A stretch of 64,000 nt of DNA. Origin: an uncultured Scytonema sp. Its GTDB lineage: Bacteria > Cyanobacteriota > Cyanobacteriia > Cyanobacteriales > Nostocaceae. The position numbers and the translations under genes were made by a program. Positions 8,999 through 18,458 of this stretch are shown one piece after another; position 1 is the first letter of the stretch, and every line of letters starts with the position of its first letter. The notes below the pieces were generated by a model, which was not told the DNA's origin, ran no database searches, and saw only the letters and a program-made list of their open reading frames with translations. The stretch lies in NCBI GenBank assembly GCA_937873135.1, contig CALMVQ010000309.1, forward strand, positions 1-64,000, given 5' to 3'.

Positions 8999-9580
8999 TT
9001 ATTCAAGCGGACGAAAATCAACTTTATCGTAAATATCTAATAGAGAAATTTGAAATTGAACAGAGGCTAGCGATAAGAGGCTATTCTCATCTTCATATTC
9101 ACAGAATATCCATTTTTTATCCTCAGTTTTGAAATATTGTTCGACATGAATTTTGTATTGATCGATGAGAACATATTCCTGAAAGCTGGATATACTTCGA
9201 TAAGCTGCAAATTTTTCATCCAAGTCATAGCTTCTTGTTGATTTTGATAACACTTCAGCAATCATCAAGGGATTAGTAATCGTATCTTGACGACCTGTAG
9301 CAAATTCTAAGGCCCCTACAGTAACCATAACATCCGGATAGGTATGAACTTGCTTCTGTGGAATCCACAAGCGCTGATCTGTGACGAATACTCTATAGGG
9401 TTTACGCCTTAAAGCAAAATTAAGGCTACCACTGAGATTGAGAGCAATTTGATTGTGATTCGGTGTTCCACCTGCCATTTGTCTAATTTTACCGTCGATA
9501 TATTCATGACGATCCTTTGAAGCAACTTCTAAAGACAGGTATTCTTCAGGTGAATAGTAACGTTGTTCTTGGGCTTGCAT
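8999..9580 (-). CDS. Uma2 family (DUF820) endonuclease-like protein
   Basis: 193 residues, a typical full length. It begins with YYSPEEYLSLEV and HEYIDGKIRQMAGGTPNHNQ, then RLWIPQKQVHTYPDVMVTVG, LMIAEVLSKSTRSYD and SFQEYVLIDQ. The Asp of YPDVMV, the Glu of IAEVLS and the late YVLID are the expected PD-(D/E)xK-like positions. The function is unknown. It lies alone between miaB and the LabA-like gene on the same strand. Confidence 0.88.
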   Translation of the reverse strand: MQAQEQRYYSPEEYLSLEVASKDRHEYIDGKIRQMAGGTPNHNQIALNLSGSLNFALRRKPYRVFVTDQRLWIPQKQVHTYPDVMVTVGALEFATGRQDTITNPLMIAEVLSKSTRSYDLDEKFAAYRSISSFQEYVLIDQYKIHVEQYFKTEDKKWIFCEYEDENSLLSLASVQFQISLLDIYDKVDFRPLE

Positions 9581-9797
9581 ATAACATATTTAGTAATATT
9601 AACAGCGCGGAGTGAGGAATTAAGACAATACGGTTTGGATAAATCGTTTTTGCTTTTTTTTAAAAGAATTAACTTTTGTACAAATCCACCTACGGATGTA
9701 AGTGGATGTCTTAATTAGCTATACACATTGGAATCGCAGAACGGATACTCTATGAAGAATGATCGTTCGTGTTCCAAAACAGGTATTGAACTCTCGT

Positions 9798-10478
9798 TCA
9801 CAGACTAGAATCAAACGGTGGTCGGTAATTATAACTTGGATGAGTTTCTTTTTGGATATGTTGTTTGATACTGTCGAGGTCAATAAAGCAGTCAGTAACA
9901 TCAATTAAGCTATCGCTAGTCATGGAACGCACGCTGACAACCTCAACCCGAACTCCTTTGTAACTGACAGCATTCACAGCGTAGGCTAAATCTCCATCCC
10001 CACTGACTAAAACTGCAGTATCGTAGTAGGGAGCTAAATTCATGATATCTACAGCGATTTCTATATCCAAGTTTGCTTTTTTAGAACCATCTGGAAGCTG
10101 AATTAAATCTTTAGTGACAACGCGATATCCATTTCGACGCATCCAGAGCAAAAAACCCTGCTGTTTCTCATTGGTACGATCAACACCCGTGTAAAAGAAA
10201 CTACGCAACAGTCTTCCACCTTGACTTAAATAGCAAAGTAGTTTGGCGTAATCAATTTCAATACCAAGTTGCAAAGCTGCATGAAATAGGTTTGCACCAT
10301 CAATAAATATAGCAATTCGACCGCGATTGGTGTCGCTGATGGGGAGTGTTGAAACCAAAGTATCTGACATCTTAGTGTCTTCACCTTCAACATTAGAGTC
10401 CACAATACGTTCTCCTTGCCAATGCGGTCGCTCCTTGAGTAACTTATAATTATTTTTTTCGTTCGTAAAAATATTCAT
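9798..10478 (-). CDS. NYN domain protein, LabA-like (DUF88)
   Basis: 226 residues. The NYN/PIN-like nuclease core begins at GRIAIFIDGANLFHAA (about residue 53) and continues with KKANLDIEIAVDIMN and AVLVSGDGDLAYAVNAV, carrying the conserved acidic residues (D of FIDG, D of VDIM, D of DGDL). In Synechococcus elongatus LabA belongs to this family and works in negative feedback on KaiC-dependent gene expression; similar proteins are common in cyanobacteria, so the circadian role is an inference. The ATG at 10478 follows AGAGGT by five bases. A second candidate ATG is at 10370, leaving a more typical N-terminus. Confidence 0.8.
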   Translation of the reverse strand: MNIFTNEKNNYKLLKERPHWQGERIVDSNVEGEDTKMSDTLVSTLPISDTNRGRIAIFIDGANLFHAALQLGIEIDYAKLLCYLSQGGRLLRSFFYTGVDRTNEKQQGFLLWMRRNGYRVVTKDLIQLPDGSKKANLDIEIAVDIMNLAPYYDTAVLVSGDGDLAYAVNAVSYKGVRVEVVSVRSMTSDSLIDVTDCFIDLDSIKQHIQKETHPSYNYRPPFDSSL

Positions 10479-10721
10479 TGATACCTCTGTTTCTCAAATT
10501 GGGAAAATTTTTATGGAAAATGGGCAATAGATAATGTAATTTGGTAAGGATTTAGCAATCAGTTGTGAACAGACAACTTATGCAGGACATGATAAATTCA
10601 AAATCAGGACTGAACGCTTGCTTATGCAATTTGTAACAGATTTCCAGCATTATATCTTTAAATATCATCAAGACCTTTAAAATTAACTTTTTCAAAGATG
10701 AAAAAAGTTACATAGCTCTCT

Positions 10722-13214
10722 CTAGAAGACGAGACTGCTGCCGGATTTTATTAAAGAAGAGATCGCCGTGACTAATTCAGTTGGCTGAACTGGTTTAGAC
10801 ATATGTCTCTGGAAGCCTGCGGCTAGTGTCTGTTTGATATCTTCATCTCTAGCATATGCTGTTAAAGCGATCGCCAGAATGCCACCTCCCTGTTCTCGAG
10901 ATCGCGCTCTGATTTCGCGGATCAAAGCGTAACCATTTTTAGAAGGCATCCCAATGTCACTGATCAGCAAAGAAGGCCCACATCTTTCTAGTTTCTCCAA
11001 TGCTTCAGTGGCGGTTGCTGCTGAGAATACTACTGCGCCATACTGCTCTAGCATAAAGGTCAGAAATTCGCGGCTATCAGACTCATCATCAACAATCAGT
11101 ATTCTGACACCAAGAAGAGGTTGACTATGCAATGTGGTTTCGCGATATGAGCTCAACCCATTCTCTCCGTCGCTTTTTTCCACTAGAGGTAACATCACAG
11201 TGAAGGTTGCCCCCTGTTCCTCTCCCAAACTGGCAGCATGTATAGTTCCGCCGTGCAATTCCACAAGATGTCGCACAATTGCTAAACCTAGCCCGAGTCC
11301 CGATTGGTTTCTCGTCATTGAGCCATCTGCCTGACGAAAGCTTTCAAAGACGTAAGGAAGAAAGTCCGCACTGATTCCCCTACCGGTATCGCTAACCGTG
11401 ATTTTAGCAAAGTGATGTACTGTAGGGGTGTGTGAGAAGTTGTGATCCTGACTCTGTTGTATGTGTTCCAATTGGATTTCCACTCGTCCTCCAGTTGGTG
11501 TGAATTTGATGGAGTTGGAAAGCAGATTCCAGAGAATTTGTTGTATGCGGTTTGAGTCTCCCGCTACCAATAATTTTTGCTTCGCGATCTCGAATATTAC
11601 ACCTTCGCGCTGCAAGTTAGATGTGCCTGTATCCGCTCCCAATCTAAAATCTTCATCCCCTAGCTCTGGCCAAGGAATAATAGAGAATCTCAAATCAATA
11701 GACTTGACTTGAGCAGCTAGATATACCGTATCAATTGCTGCCTCAATTGATGTTGCAAGATCGACTGTAGAAACATTCATGTGAATCTTGCCACGAAGAA
11801 TGCGGGAAATGTCTAGTAAATCTTCTATAAGTTGAGTCTGCAATTTAGCGTTCCGCTCAATTGTTTCTAACGCACGAGCTACCGTTGCCGGATCGAGATT
11901 GCGAGAGCGGAGCATTTTTGACCAACCCAAGATCGAATTTAGGGGAGTCCGCAACTCATGGGATAGCGTGGCTAAAAACTCATCTTTAATGCGATTGCTC
12001 GACTCGGCTGCATTTCGGGCTTTTTGTTCCAGTTCAAACAAGTGATCGCGTTCGGCTTCTGCTAACTTGCGATCGCTAATGTCTTCTGCAATCCCAGCCA
12101 CCCGATGAATCTCATTGAACTCATCTTCGATAGGAAAGCCGCGCTCTCGAATCCAACACACTGAGCCATCTGGTCGAATAATGCGATACTCTTCATCATA
12201 TTCTCCTTGCAGCGCTTTCTCAAAGAAAGCCGTTTCCACCCGTTGGCGATCTTCTGGATGAATAGCATTGAGCCAGCCCATAAAATCCATATGTAAGCTC
12301 TCACAAGAGTGTCCCCAAAGCTGTTCGTAGGCTGGACTGACGTAAATAAACTGTCGCTTCTGCGGCTCGGACATCCAGAAAACATCGTGAATGTTCTCAG
12401 CCAACTGACGAAATCGCTTTTCACTCTCCTGCAACGCTTTCTGTGCCTGTTTGCGAGCACTGATATCACGACCTTCGGGAAGCAGCTGCAAAACTTTTCC
12501 CATGTCGTCTTTAATTGGTTTAATCGAGAAGTCAATCGTCGTGACTTGTTCTCCTGCACCTCGGATATCGACTTCGTAACGGACAAACTCACCTGCTGCT
12601 GCACAGGCAACAGCCGCTTGTAACTGCTCTTGAGTCTTAGTTGATAGTGTCCACCAAGGTGTCTCCCAAAATGGAAGTCCCACCACATCTGTTAATTCCA
12701 AGTCGGCAAAATCTAAGGCTGACTGATTTACCTCGATCACTGTGCCATCCACTTCTAGCAGTCCAACGTATTGAAACGTCTGATTAAATATGGCACGGAA
12801 TTTTTGCTCGCTTTGCCGTAATTTCTCCTCAGCTTCTTTTACGCGCAGCAATGCTTTTATTGTAGCAATTAACTCTAGTGTATTTACTGGCAAAATCAAG
12901 TATCCATCAGCACCACCATTGAGTCCTTGAACTTTGTCCTCAGAGGTAATGCGGTGGGCAGAAAGATGTAAAACGGGGATCGCGGCAGTCGTTGGGTTTG
13001 CTTTTAATTGTCGGCATACTTCAAACCCATTGATATCTGGTAGCTTGATATCAAGGATAATCAAGTCTGGTTGTTGCGCTGCCAATTTCATAGCTTCTGT
13101 GCCAGAGCTTGCTTCTTGGACCTCAAAATTATAGGAGTGCAATATACGTGAAACTACGTAACGGCTGGCATCATTGTCGTCCACTAAGAGGATGATTTGC
13201 GACTGTGTGTCCAT
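10722..13214 (-). CDS. Hybrid histidine kinase: REC-PAS-PAS-HisKA-HATPase-REC
   Basis: 830 residues. An N-terminal receiver (IILLVDDNDASRYV, phosphoacceptor in LIILDIKLPD) is followed by a coiled stretch, two PAS/PAC modules (from about 130 and 265, the second ending ISDRK), a HisKA domain with DEFLATLSHELRTPLNSIL near residue 415, an HATPase with NLLSNSIKFTPTGG, DTGRGIS and GLGLGLAIVRHL, and a C-terminal receiver (ILIVDDESDS, LLISDIGMP). No membrane segment is present, so it is cytosolic. It is the last gene of the stressosome-like cluster, 60 bp after the preceding kinase gene. It probably passes phosphate to an unlinked regulator. Confidence 0.9.
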   Translation of the reverse strand: MDTQSQIILLVDDNDASRYVVSRILHSYNFEVQEASSGTEAMKLAAQQPDLIILDIKLPDINGFEVCRQLKANPTTAAIPVLHLSAHRITSEDKVQGLNGGADGYLILPVNTLELIATIKALLRVKEAEEKLRQSEQKFRAIFNQTFQYVGLLEVDGTVIEVNQSALDFADLELTDVVGLPFWETPWWTLSTKTQEQLQAAVACAAAGEFVRYEVDIRGAGEQVTTIDFSIKPIKDDMGKVLQLLPEGRDISARKQAQKALQESEKRFRQLAENIHDVFWMSEPQKRQFIYVSPAYEQLWGHSCESLHMDFMGWLNAIHPEDRQRVETAFFEKALQGEYDEEYRIIRPDGSVCWIRERGFPIEDEFNEIHRVAGIAEDISDRKLAEAERDHLFELEQKARNAAESSNRIKDEFLATLSHELRTPLNSILGWSKMLRSRNLDPATVARALETIERNAKLQTQLIEDLLDISRILRGKIHMNVSTVDLATSIEAAIDTVYLAAQVKSIDLRFSIIPWPELGDEDFRLGADTGTSNLQREGVIFEIAKQKLLVAGDSNRIQQILWNLLSNSIKFTPTGGRVEIQLEHIQQSQDHNFSHTPTVHHFAKITVSDTGRGISADFLPYVFESFRQADGSMTRNQSGLGLGLAIVRHLVELHGGTIHAASLGEEQGATFTVMLPLVEKSDGENGLSSYRETTLHSQPLLGVRILIVDDESDSREFLTFMLEQYGAVVFSAATATEALEKLERCGPSLLISDIGMPSKNGYALIREIRARSREQGGGILAIALTAYARDEDIKQTLAAGFQRHMSKPVQPTELVTAISSLIKSGSSLVF

Positions 13215-13274
13215 ACTGCTACGTCTGCTCCATACTTACTAGATATCATAGGACATCAAGAAACATTTCCTGCT

Positions 13275-15254
13275 TCAACCAAGACAGTCGGCTGCTAGCA
13301 GTCCAGCTTTTGTCAGTGCTGCTTGAATTTGTGCGATCGTCTGCTGACGTGACCCATTTTCTTTAGAAATAACGGCAACAGCTTTTGCCACCAGACGATC
13401 ATACTCCGACGCTGCCAAATGCTTTGAGGTAAAGATAATCGTTGGCACACAGCAAGTCTCTGGATTTGATTTTAACTGTTCCAAGACTTCAAATCCTCTC
13501 ATATCTGGCATCACAAGATCCAGAAAAACAACTTGCGGTTGTTCCTCAAGTACTTGGCGCAGACCCTCAGCACCACTTGCCGCTTCCACAATTACAGCAC
13601 AGGTAATTTCTGCTAGCAGATCCTTAAGTAAATATCGAAAAGCTTCTTCATCATCAATAATTAAAATTTTTGTAGGTGTCTTTGGTGCGATGAAGTCAGT
13701 TGTCATCTCCAACTTGACCCCTTCGGGGTGACGCTCGTTCCTCGCTAACGCCAGTCGCTCATGGGGAGGCACTCCGTTGCGGGGAGGCACTCCGTTGAAG
13801 GAAGTGGCGTGGAAACCCCCAAGACGAGCCACTGCTTCAGGAGGGTCTCCCTCCGTAGGCATGTGGCGTCCGCGCTGGCTCACTTGCGGCAATTCAAAAT
13901 CCCTCAACGTGGTTCCTGAATAAACAGTAGGAAGGGTGACGAAAAATGTTGAGCCAACGCCCAAGTTACTTTGCACTTCAATTTTTCCACCCAGCAACTC
14001 TGCCAATTTTTTACAAAGAGAAAGCCCTAAACCCGTTCCTTTAAATTGTTTCTGAAGGGGATTCTCAATCTGCACAAATTCTTCAAAAATAAGTGTTTGG
14101 TTAGCTTTGGCGATGCCAATTCCTGTATCTGTTACAGAAAAGATGACAGTTTGATCATCTCCCATTCTCGCACTAACTCGGATTTCACCGGGTTCTGTAA
14201 ACTTGAGTGCGTTGGAAATCAAATTCCGCAAAATCTGAGAAACCTTTGCTTCATCCGTGTGTAGCGTGGGAATAGCGATTGGTTCTTCAAAAATTAAACT
14301 AACAGCATCACGATGATGTACAAGCGGGCGCAGCAAGCCTCGTAACGCACCAAAAAAGTCCTCTACCTCAAAGGGAGTCACTTGGACAGATACTTTCCCG
14401 GCTTCGACTTTTGCTGTATCCAGTAAGTCATTTACCAATTCCGAAAGCGACTGAGCCGATCTGCGAATGAACTCCACCTGCTTCTCTTGCTCTGGCGATA
14501 AGTCACCATCCAAATGATTAAGTAACATTTCAGAAAGACTGAGAATGGCGTTGAGTGGTGTACGGAACTCATGACTCATGTTGGAAAGGAAGCGTGTCTT
14601 TAGTTCACTGCCTCGCTGGAGGGACTCTGCTTTATCGTTCAACTCAGCGTACAGCGCCATCACTCCCCGGTTAGTATCCTGTAACTCTTGGTTGAGTTGA
14701 GCGAGTTCTTCCCGGCTTTGGCGAAGTGCGCCTAAAGTCTGGAGCAATTCTTGATTTTGCTGCTGAATTTCGCTATAAGGGTCTTCCGGAGCTTGACGCA
14801 CCAGATTCTCCACTAGCCCAGTTAATTGAGTGTTGGTCAGCTGTGGAACGTGTTTGGGAAAATGCTTCACAAGTTGCACCGTTGTTCCTCGACCGGGGTA
14901 AGACTCGATCTGCACCTCATCCATCAACTTTTTTGCTCCCACAAGTCCCAATCCCATTCCAGTTTGTGAGTGGTAGTGCCCGTCGAGAACTGCTTGCAAA
15001 TCAGCGATCCCCGGTCCAGTATCAGAAATACGAGTCAGGAATACTTGGGGAAACTGCCCTTCTACAAGAAATTCTACTTTTCCCCCACCTGCATACTTAA
15101 AGGCATTGCGGGCAATTTCTGAAACCGCTGTGGCAATACGCGTTTGCTTTTGGGTATCAAATCCTAAAAAGCTGGCAATCTGACGCGCCCGGTAACGTAC
15201 TAAGACTATATCCTGCTCAAAACGCATTTCTACTGTCAAGATTGGGTAACTCAT
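13275..15254 (-). CDS. HATPase (RsbT-like)-HisKA-HATPase-REC hybrid kinase
   Basis: 659 residues. Residues 1-140 are a GHKL domain of the anti-sigma/RsbT type (VSEIARNAFKYAGGG, DTGPGI, GMGLGLVGAKKLMDE) without a HisKA. A coiled coil (about 150-220) leads to a HisKA with FLSNMSHEFRTPLNAIL and a second HATPase (NLISNALKFTEPGE, DTGIGIA, GTGLGLSLCKKL). A receiver follows with ILIIDDEEAF and VVFLDLVMPD. Between the catalytic domain and receiver sits about 55 residues encoded by a dispersed repeat (13720-13885). It starts 8 bp after the phosphatase gene, so the two are surely co-transcribed. The RsbT-like N-terminus suggests it senses or copies the state of the switch proteins encoded upstream. Confidence 0.9.
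   Translation of the reverse strand: MSYPILTVEMRFEQDIVLVRYRARQIASFLGFDTQKQTRIATAVSEIARNAFKYAGGGKVEFLVEGQFPQVFLTRISDTGPGIADLQAVLDGHYHSQTGMGLGLVGAKKLMDEVQIESYPGRGTTVQLVKHFPKHVPQLTNTQLTGLVENLVRQAPEDPYSEIQQQNQELLQTLGALRQSREELAQLNQELQDTNRGVMALYAELNDKAESLQRGSELKTRFLSNMSHEFRTPLNAILSLSEMLLNHLDGDLSPEQEKQVEFIRRSAQSLSELVNDLLDTAKVEAGKVSVQVTPFEVEDFFGALRGLLRPLVHHRDAVSLIFEEPIAIPTLHTDEAKVSQILRNLISNALKFTEPGEIRVSARMGDDQTVIFSVTDTGIGIAKANQTLIFEEFVQIENPLQKQFKGTGLGLSLCKKLAELLGGKIEVQSNLGVGSTFFVTLPTVYSGTTLRDFELPQVSQRGRHMPTEGDPPEAVARLGGFHATSFNGVPPRNGVPPHERLALARNERHPEGVKLEMTTDFIAPKTPTKILIIDDEEAFRYLLKDLLAEITCAVIVEAASGAEGLRQVLEEQPQVVFLDLVMPDMRGFEVLEQLKSNPETCCVPTIIFTSKHLAASEYDRLVAKAVAVISKENGSRQQTIAQIQAALTKAGLLAADCLG
13720..13885. 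repeat. Dispersed GC-rich repeat inserted in frame in a kinase gene
   Basis: This part of the kinase gene matches the character of the scattered palindromic repeats elsewhere (TCCCTCCGTAGGCATGTGGC, CGCTCGTTCCTCGCTAACGC). It includes an 18-bp unit repeated in tandem at 13763-13780 and 13781-13798 (GGGGAGGCACTCCGTTG plus one base), encoding the double NGVPP. The insertion preserves the reading frame and falls in the linker before the receiver. Confidence 0.7.
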
Positions 15255-15262
15255 AAGATTTG

Positions 15263-16342
15263 TTAATTGTTAATAGGATCAGCACTCACCAATTCCCTCA
15301 TCTTTGCTACCAGCACTGTGACATCATCGTGCGATCGCTTAAAATCCCGATACAGTACACCAGCAATTAAAGCAGGATGGCGGGTGAGTAAACCGGGGTA
15401 GCGATCTAAAGACCACTGTGTGCCCAAACCATCTGAATACATAATTAGTTGCGATCTCGCCGACCAAGGGTAGACAAATTCTTCTATTTTGCGAAATTGA
15501 TGACCGATGATACCGTTATGGGACACCAAGCTGCGGTTTCCAGTGTCCGCGATCGCCACACCCGTAATATTACCAATTCCGGCGAAGCGAATAGTTTGTT
15601 GGGTGGGATTAATTTCTGCGATCGCAACTGCTGCTCCTCGCGTACCTCTTAAAGCTAAATGAGCTATTTCCAAAATTGCTTTTGGACTTTGAAGAGCGTT
15701 TGTTTGCAAGATTCGTACTGCTTCAGTAGATGCAACTGCTGCTGCCGATCCAGATCCCAATCCATCTGCTACTAGAATCAAGCTCCGCTCAAACTGTGTT
15801 TCCACTGCCCAAGCATCACCACAAACCTCTTGTCCTGGTTTCGCCAACTGCACGACACCAAGTTCTAAGAAATCAGAGCGTTCTCTGGTTTTCACCAAAG
15901 ACGGATGTTGAGAATTCAAAAGTCTCCTATCCCCACTCTCTTTGCCACCCCAAAGTTGCGCTACCAATGCCGTCCCTAATCCAACGACAGAATGAATGTC
16001 AAAAACATCACATAGGCGCTGAATTGCTCCTAAACCGATTCCAGAAGTTCCTTTCGTCGAGAACCCATCCCGTAAGCACTCTTGCACATTCGCCATGCCA
16101 GTTCCGGAGTCTAAAGCTAAAATCTCGAGCCCATTTTGCCGATCACTTCTTACGGAGCGCAGGCTCAGTTCTCCGTTTTTAGCGTGCTTAATTAAGTTAT
16201 TAGCCACTTCCGTGACTACAATAGCTACTTTTCCTTGCTCCGTATGACTAAATCCCGAAGCCGCCGCCATTAATATTGCCTGCCTCCTTGCGTCTCCCAC
16301 TTGGCTCGTTTCTGTAACCGGAAGGACAATGCAATCTTTCAT
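15263..16342 (-). CDS. RsbX/SpoIIE-type phosphatase with N-terminal RsbT-like HATPase
   Basis: 359 residues. The first 135 form a GHKL ATPase of the anti-sigma type (VVTEVANNLIKHAKNG, DSGTGM, GTSGIGLGAIQRL). The rest is a PP2C/SpoIIE-like phosphatase: GDAWAVE, ILVADGLGSGSAAAVAS, FAGIGNITG, LIMYSDGLGTQW and a final SHDDVTVLVA, keeping the acidic metal ligands. RsbX in Bacillus dephosphorylates RsbR and RsbS and resets the stressosome; the small phosphatase half fits that role better than the larger RsbU. It lies 183 bp after the RsbT-like gene and 8 bp before the kinase. Confidence 0.88.
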   Translation of the reverse strand: MKDCIVLPVTETSQVGDARRQAILMAAASGFSHTEQGKVAIVVTEVANNLIKHAKNGELSLRSVRSDRQNGLEILALDSGTGMANVQECLRDGFSTKGTSGIGLGAIQRLCDVFDIHSVVGLGTALVAQLWGGKESGDRRLLNSQHPSLVKTRERSDFLELGVVQLAKPGQEVCGDAWAVETQFERSLILVADGLGSGSAAAVASTEAVRILQTNALQSPKAILEIAHLALRGTRGAAVAIAEINPTQQTIRFAGIGNITGVAIADTGNRSLVSHNGIIGHQFRKIEEFVYPWSARSQLIMYSDGLGTQWSLDRYPGLLTRHPALIAGVLYRDFKRSHDDVTVLVAKMRELVSADPINN

Positions 16343-16525
16343 AGCGGCATCACTTTTTTATTTTATGGCTCTTGGCTTCTAAGCTGTATCTGTGTGGGCA
16401 AAAAGAGATTAGGGATAATTTTTGTAGCCTAGAGCATAAGTATACAACTTTATCATCATTTAATACCTTTAGACAGATGTATAAAACCTTGCAGGATATA
16501 TAAAAAAGAAAATAGTTATTAATCC

Positions 16526-16939
16526 CTACCGACGATTGAAATAACGCCAGCGTGTAATTGTGACGCGAGTTCCTTGATTAACTTCAGAGGTAATTTCAAA
16601 CTCGTCCATCAGCCGTTTTGCACCACTTAAACCTAAACCTAAACCACCCCCGGTAGTATAACCGTCATTCATTGCCAGAGCAATGTTTGGAATCCCCGGA
16701 CCCTCGTCTTCAAATGTTAAGCGCAACCCGTGACGGTTCCCATCATTCAGTTCTTCCAATTGAACAGTTCCGCCTTTGCCATACTCCATTGTGTTGCGTG
16801 CCAATTCGCTGGCTGCTGTGACAATTTTAGTCTGATCCACTAGACTAAATCCTAACTGTTGTGTCCACATCCGTACCTTCTGACGAACTTGGACAATGTC
16901 TGATGATGAGCGAATGTCTAGTGTCTCACTTCTTTGCAC
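16526..16939 (-). CDS. RsbT-like switch protein kinase (anti-sigma factor family)
   Basis: 137 residues from a GTG at 16939 that overlaps the end of the RsbS-like gene by 14 nt. An in-frame ATG at 17002 would add 21 residues unlike the family, so the GTG is preferred. The GHKL domain is complete: ASELARNTMEYGKGG (N-box), FEDEGPGIP (G1) and GGGLGLGLSGAKRLMDEFEI (G2). RsbT phosphorylates RsbR/RsbS under stress and, when freed, activates a partner. Cyanobacteria lack the SigB branch of Bacillus, so the output here is likely one of the downstream signalling proteins in the same operon. Confidence 0.9.
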   Translation of the reverse strand: MQRSETLDIRSSSDIVQVRQKVRMWTQQLGFSLVDQTKIVTAASELARNTMEYGKGGTVQLEELNDGNRHGLRLTFEDEGPGIPNIALAMNDGYTTGGGLGLGLSGAKRLMDEFEITSEVNQGTRVTITRWRYFNRR

Positions 16940-17318
16940 GGTTAACGCTCTCCCCAGGCGGGAACTCCAACGATGCGCGCAGGAGATCCATCCCCTTTTC
17001 AATATTCAACGCTGTGCGGATGCCAGCAAGGGAAAGCCCTAACTCCACTAATGTAATGGCAACTGCTGGCTGCATACCGACTATGACAGTTTCAGCGTCT
17101 AGAATGCGAGACATCGAGGCAATGTTGCTGAGGATCAGCCCAATGAATGAATCCACAATCTCTAAAGACGAGATATCAATTAGAACACCCTTTGCCCCAG
17201 TTTTCACAATGCGGTTGGTCAAGTCTTCTTGTAATGTTAGCGCTAGGCGATCGTGCATATCTACCTGGATGCTTACCAGAAGATACTCACCCATCTTTAG
17301 TATGGGAATGCTGTCCAC
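16926..17318 (-). CDS. RsbS-like STAS domain protein
   Basis: 130 residues, a single STAS domain. It opens with DSIPILKMGEYLLVSIQVDM and contains GVLIDISSLEIVDSFIG, where the Ser of VDSF corresponds to the RsbT target Ser59 of Bacillus RsbS, then AVAITLVELGLSL. RsbS forms the stressosome core with RsbR and holds RsbT. The length is slightly above the Bacillus protein because of a C-terminal tail (PPGESVNRAKK). It begins 35 bp after the RsbR-like gene and overlaps the RsbT-like gene. Confidence 0.9.
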   Translation of the reverse strand: MDSIPILKMGEYLLVSIQVDMHDRLALTLQEDLTNRIVKTGAKGVLIDISSLEIVDSFIGLILSNIASMSRILDAETVIVGMQPAVAITLVELGLSLAGIRTALNIEKGMDLLRASLEFPPGESVNRAKK

Positions 17319-17353
17319 AAAAGTACCTCTTTTAAATCTTAGTAGGAAATCAG

Positions 17354-18226
17354 CTACTCCCTATTCCTCTCTGGCTTATGAGGCGTCACAAAACCTTGGC
17401 GTTTCAAGGCTAAGGCAAAAGCATCTGCTAGGCTAGCTTTTGTCACTACATCTGTTAAATCTACACCTAAGTGAACAATTGTTTGGGCAATTTGGGGACG
17501 GATACCGCTGATAATACAATCAGATCCCATTAAACGGGCAGCAGCTACGGTTTTTAACAAGTGCTGGGCAACAAGCGTATCTACAGTTGGTACACCTGTA
17601 ATATCAATGATGACGACTGGGGAGTTAGTCTCCACAATTTGCTGTAAGAGAGTCTCCATGACGATTTGAGTGCGGGCACTGTCGAGTGTCCCAATCATGG
17701 GCAAAGCTAAAATACCATCCCATAGTTTTATAACAGGGGTCGAAAGTTCGAGTAATTCCTCGTGTTGCCGCCCGATGACTTCCTCACGAGTTTTTTGAAA
17801 GACTTCTGTCGTCCAAAGTCCGAGTTGATCTAATAAGTGAGTAGATAACCAAATGTTTTCGGCAAACGCTTCGTCATCCTTCAATTCTTGACGTAACCGT
17901 TCAAAGAAAGGCTTCTTAAACGAAAAAACAAAAATCGCTATTTCCGATGGGGTAAAGCCTTGTTGAACGCGAGAACGGGAAACACCTGCTAGCATCTGTC
18001 GTAAATTTCCCCATTCAGGGGCCTCAATGTCACTCAAGTTGCCATGCTGTACTGCATTACGCAACAGGCTGAGGAACTCCTCGCACTGTTGGCGCATCTC
18101 GTTTGCCCTCATCAAGTCATCTCGGCGAATGCCAGAGCTTTCCAATTCTTTCAGCCAGTCCACTAACAAATCTGCTTCACATTTTTCTAAAATTTCTGCT
18201 ATTGTGTTCCTACTTTTTAAAGGCAT
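17354..18226 (-). CDS. RsbR-like stressosome sensor (RsbRD-type N-domain plus STAS)
   Basis: 290 residues from ATG 18226, chosen for the GGGGA nine bases upstream; an upstream ATG at 18280 is less likely. The helical N-terminal half (about 1-165, starting MPLKSRNTIAEILEKCE and containing RSRVQQGFTPSEIAIFV) resembles the RsbRD sensor domain. The C-terminal STAS has VVIIDITGVPTVDTLVAQHL, with Thr residues at the positions phosphorylated in RsbR, and GIRPQIAQTIVHLGVD. It should be the sensory subunit of the stressosome. It is the first gene of the six-gene cluster and so probably follows the promoter in the 230-bp gap upstream. Confidence 0.88.
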   Translation of the reverse strand: MPLKSRNTIAEILEKCEADLLVDWLKELESSGIRRDDLMRANEMRQQCEEFLSLLRNAVQHGNLSDIEAPEWGNLRQMLAGVSRSRVQQGFTPSEIAIFVFSFKKPFFERLRQELKDDEAFAENIWLSTHLLDQLGLWTTEVFQKTREEVIGRQHEELLELSTPVIKLWDGILALPMIGTLDSARTQIVMETLLQQIVETNSPVVIIDITGVPTVDTLVAQHLLKTVAAARLMGSDCIISGIRPQIAQTIVHLGVDLTDVVTKASLADAFALALKRQGFVTPHKPERNRE

Positions 18227-18458
18227 TTGACTCGTCCCCTTTGACAAGCTGAAATTACTGCTAAATGTAAAATATCCCACATAACAGGAGATAGGAGACA
18301 GGAGTTAAGAGTTATTATTTCTCCCACATCATCCACAGCGAAGTCTCTCACCATCTCCACGATTGGTGAGAGTGAACTATCTACAGTGATGCAACGCATA
18401 CACAGTAGGCTTCTGACACTCGTTTAAGAACTATCAGAACTTACGAGTGCGAGGTATA

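Noticed and set aside
11134-11712. Plus-strand frames opposite the hybrid kinase gene
   Set aside because: They are shadows of the well-supported kinase on the minus strand.
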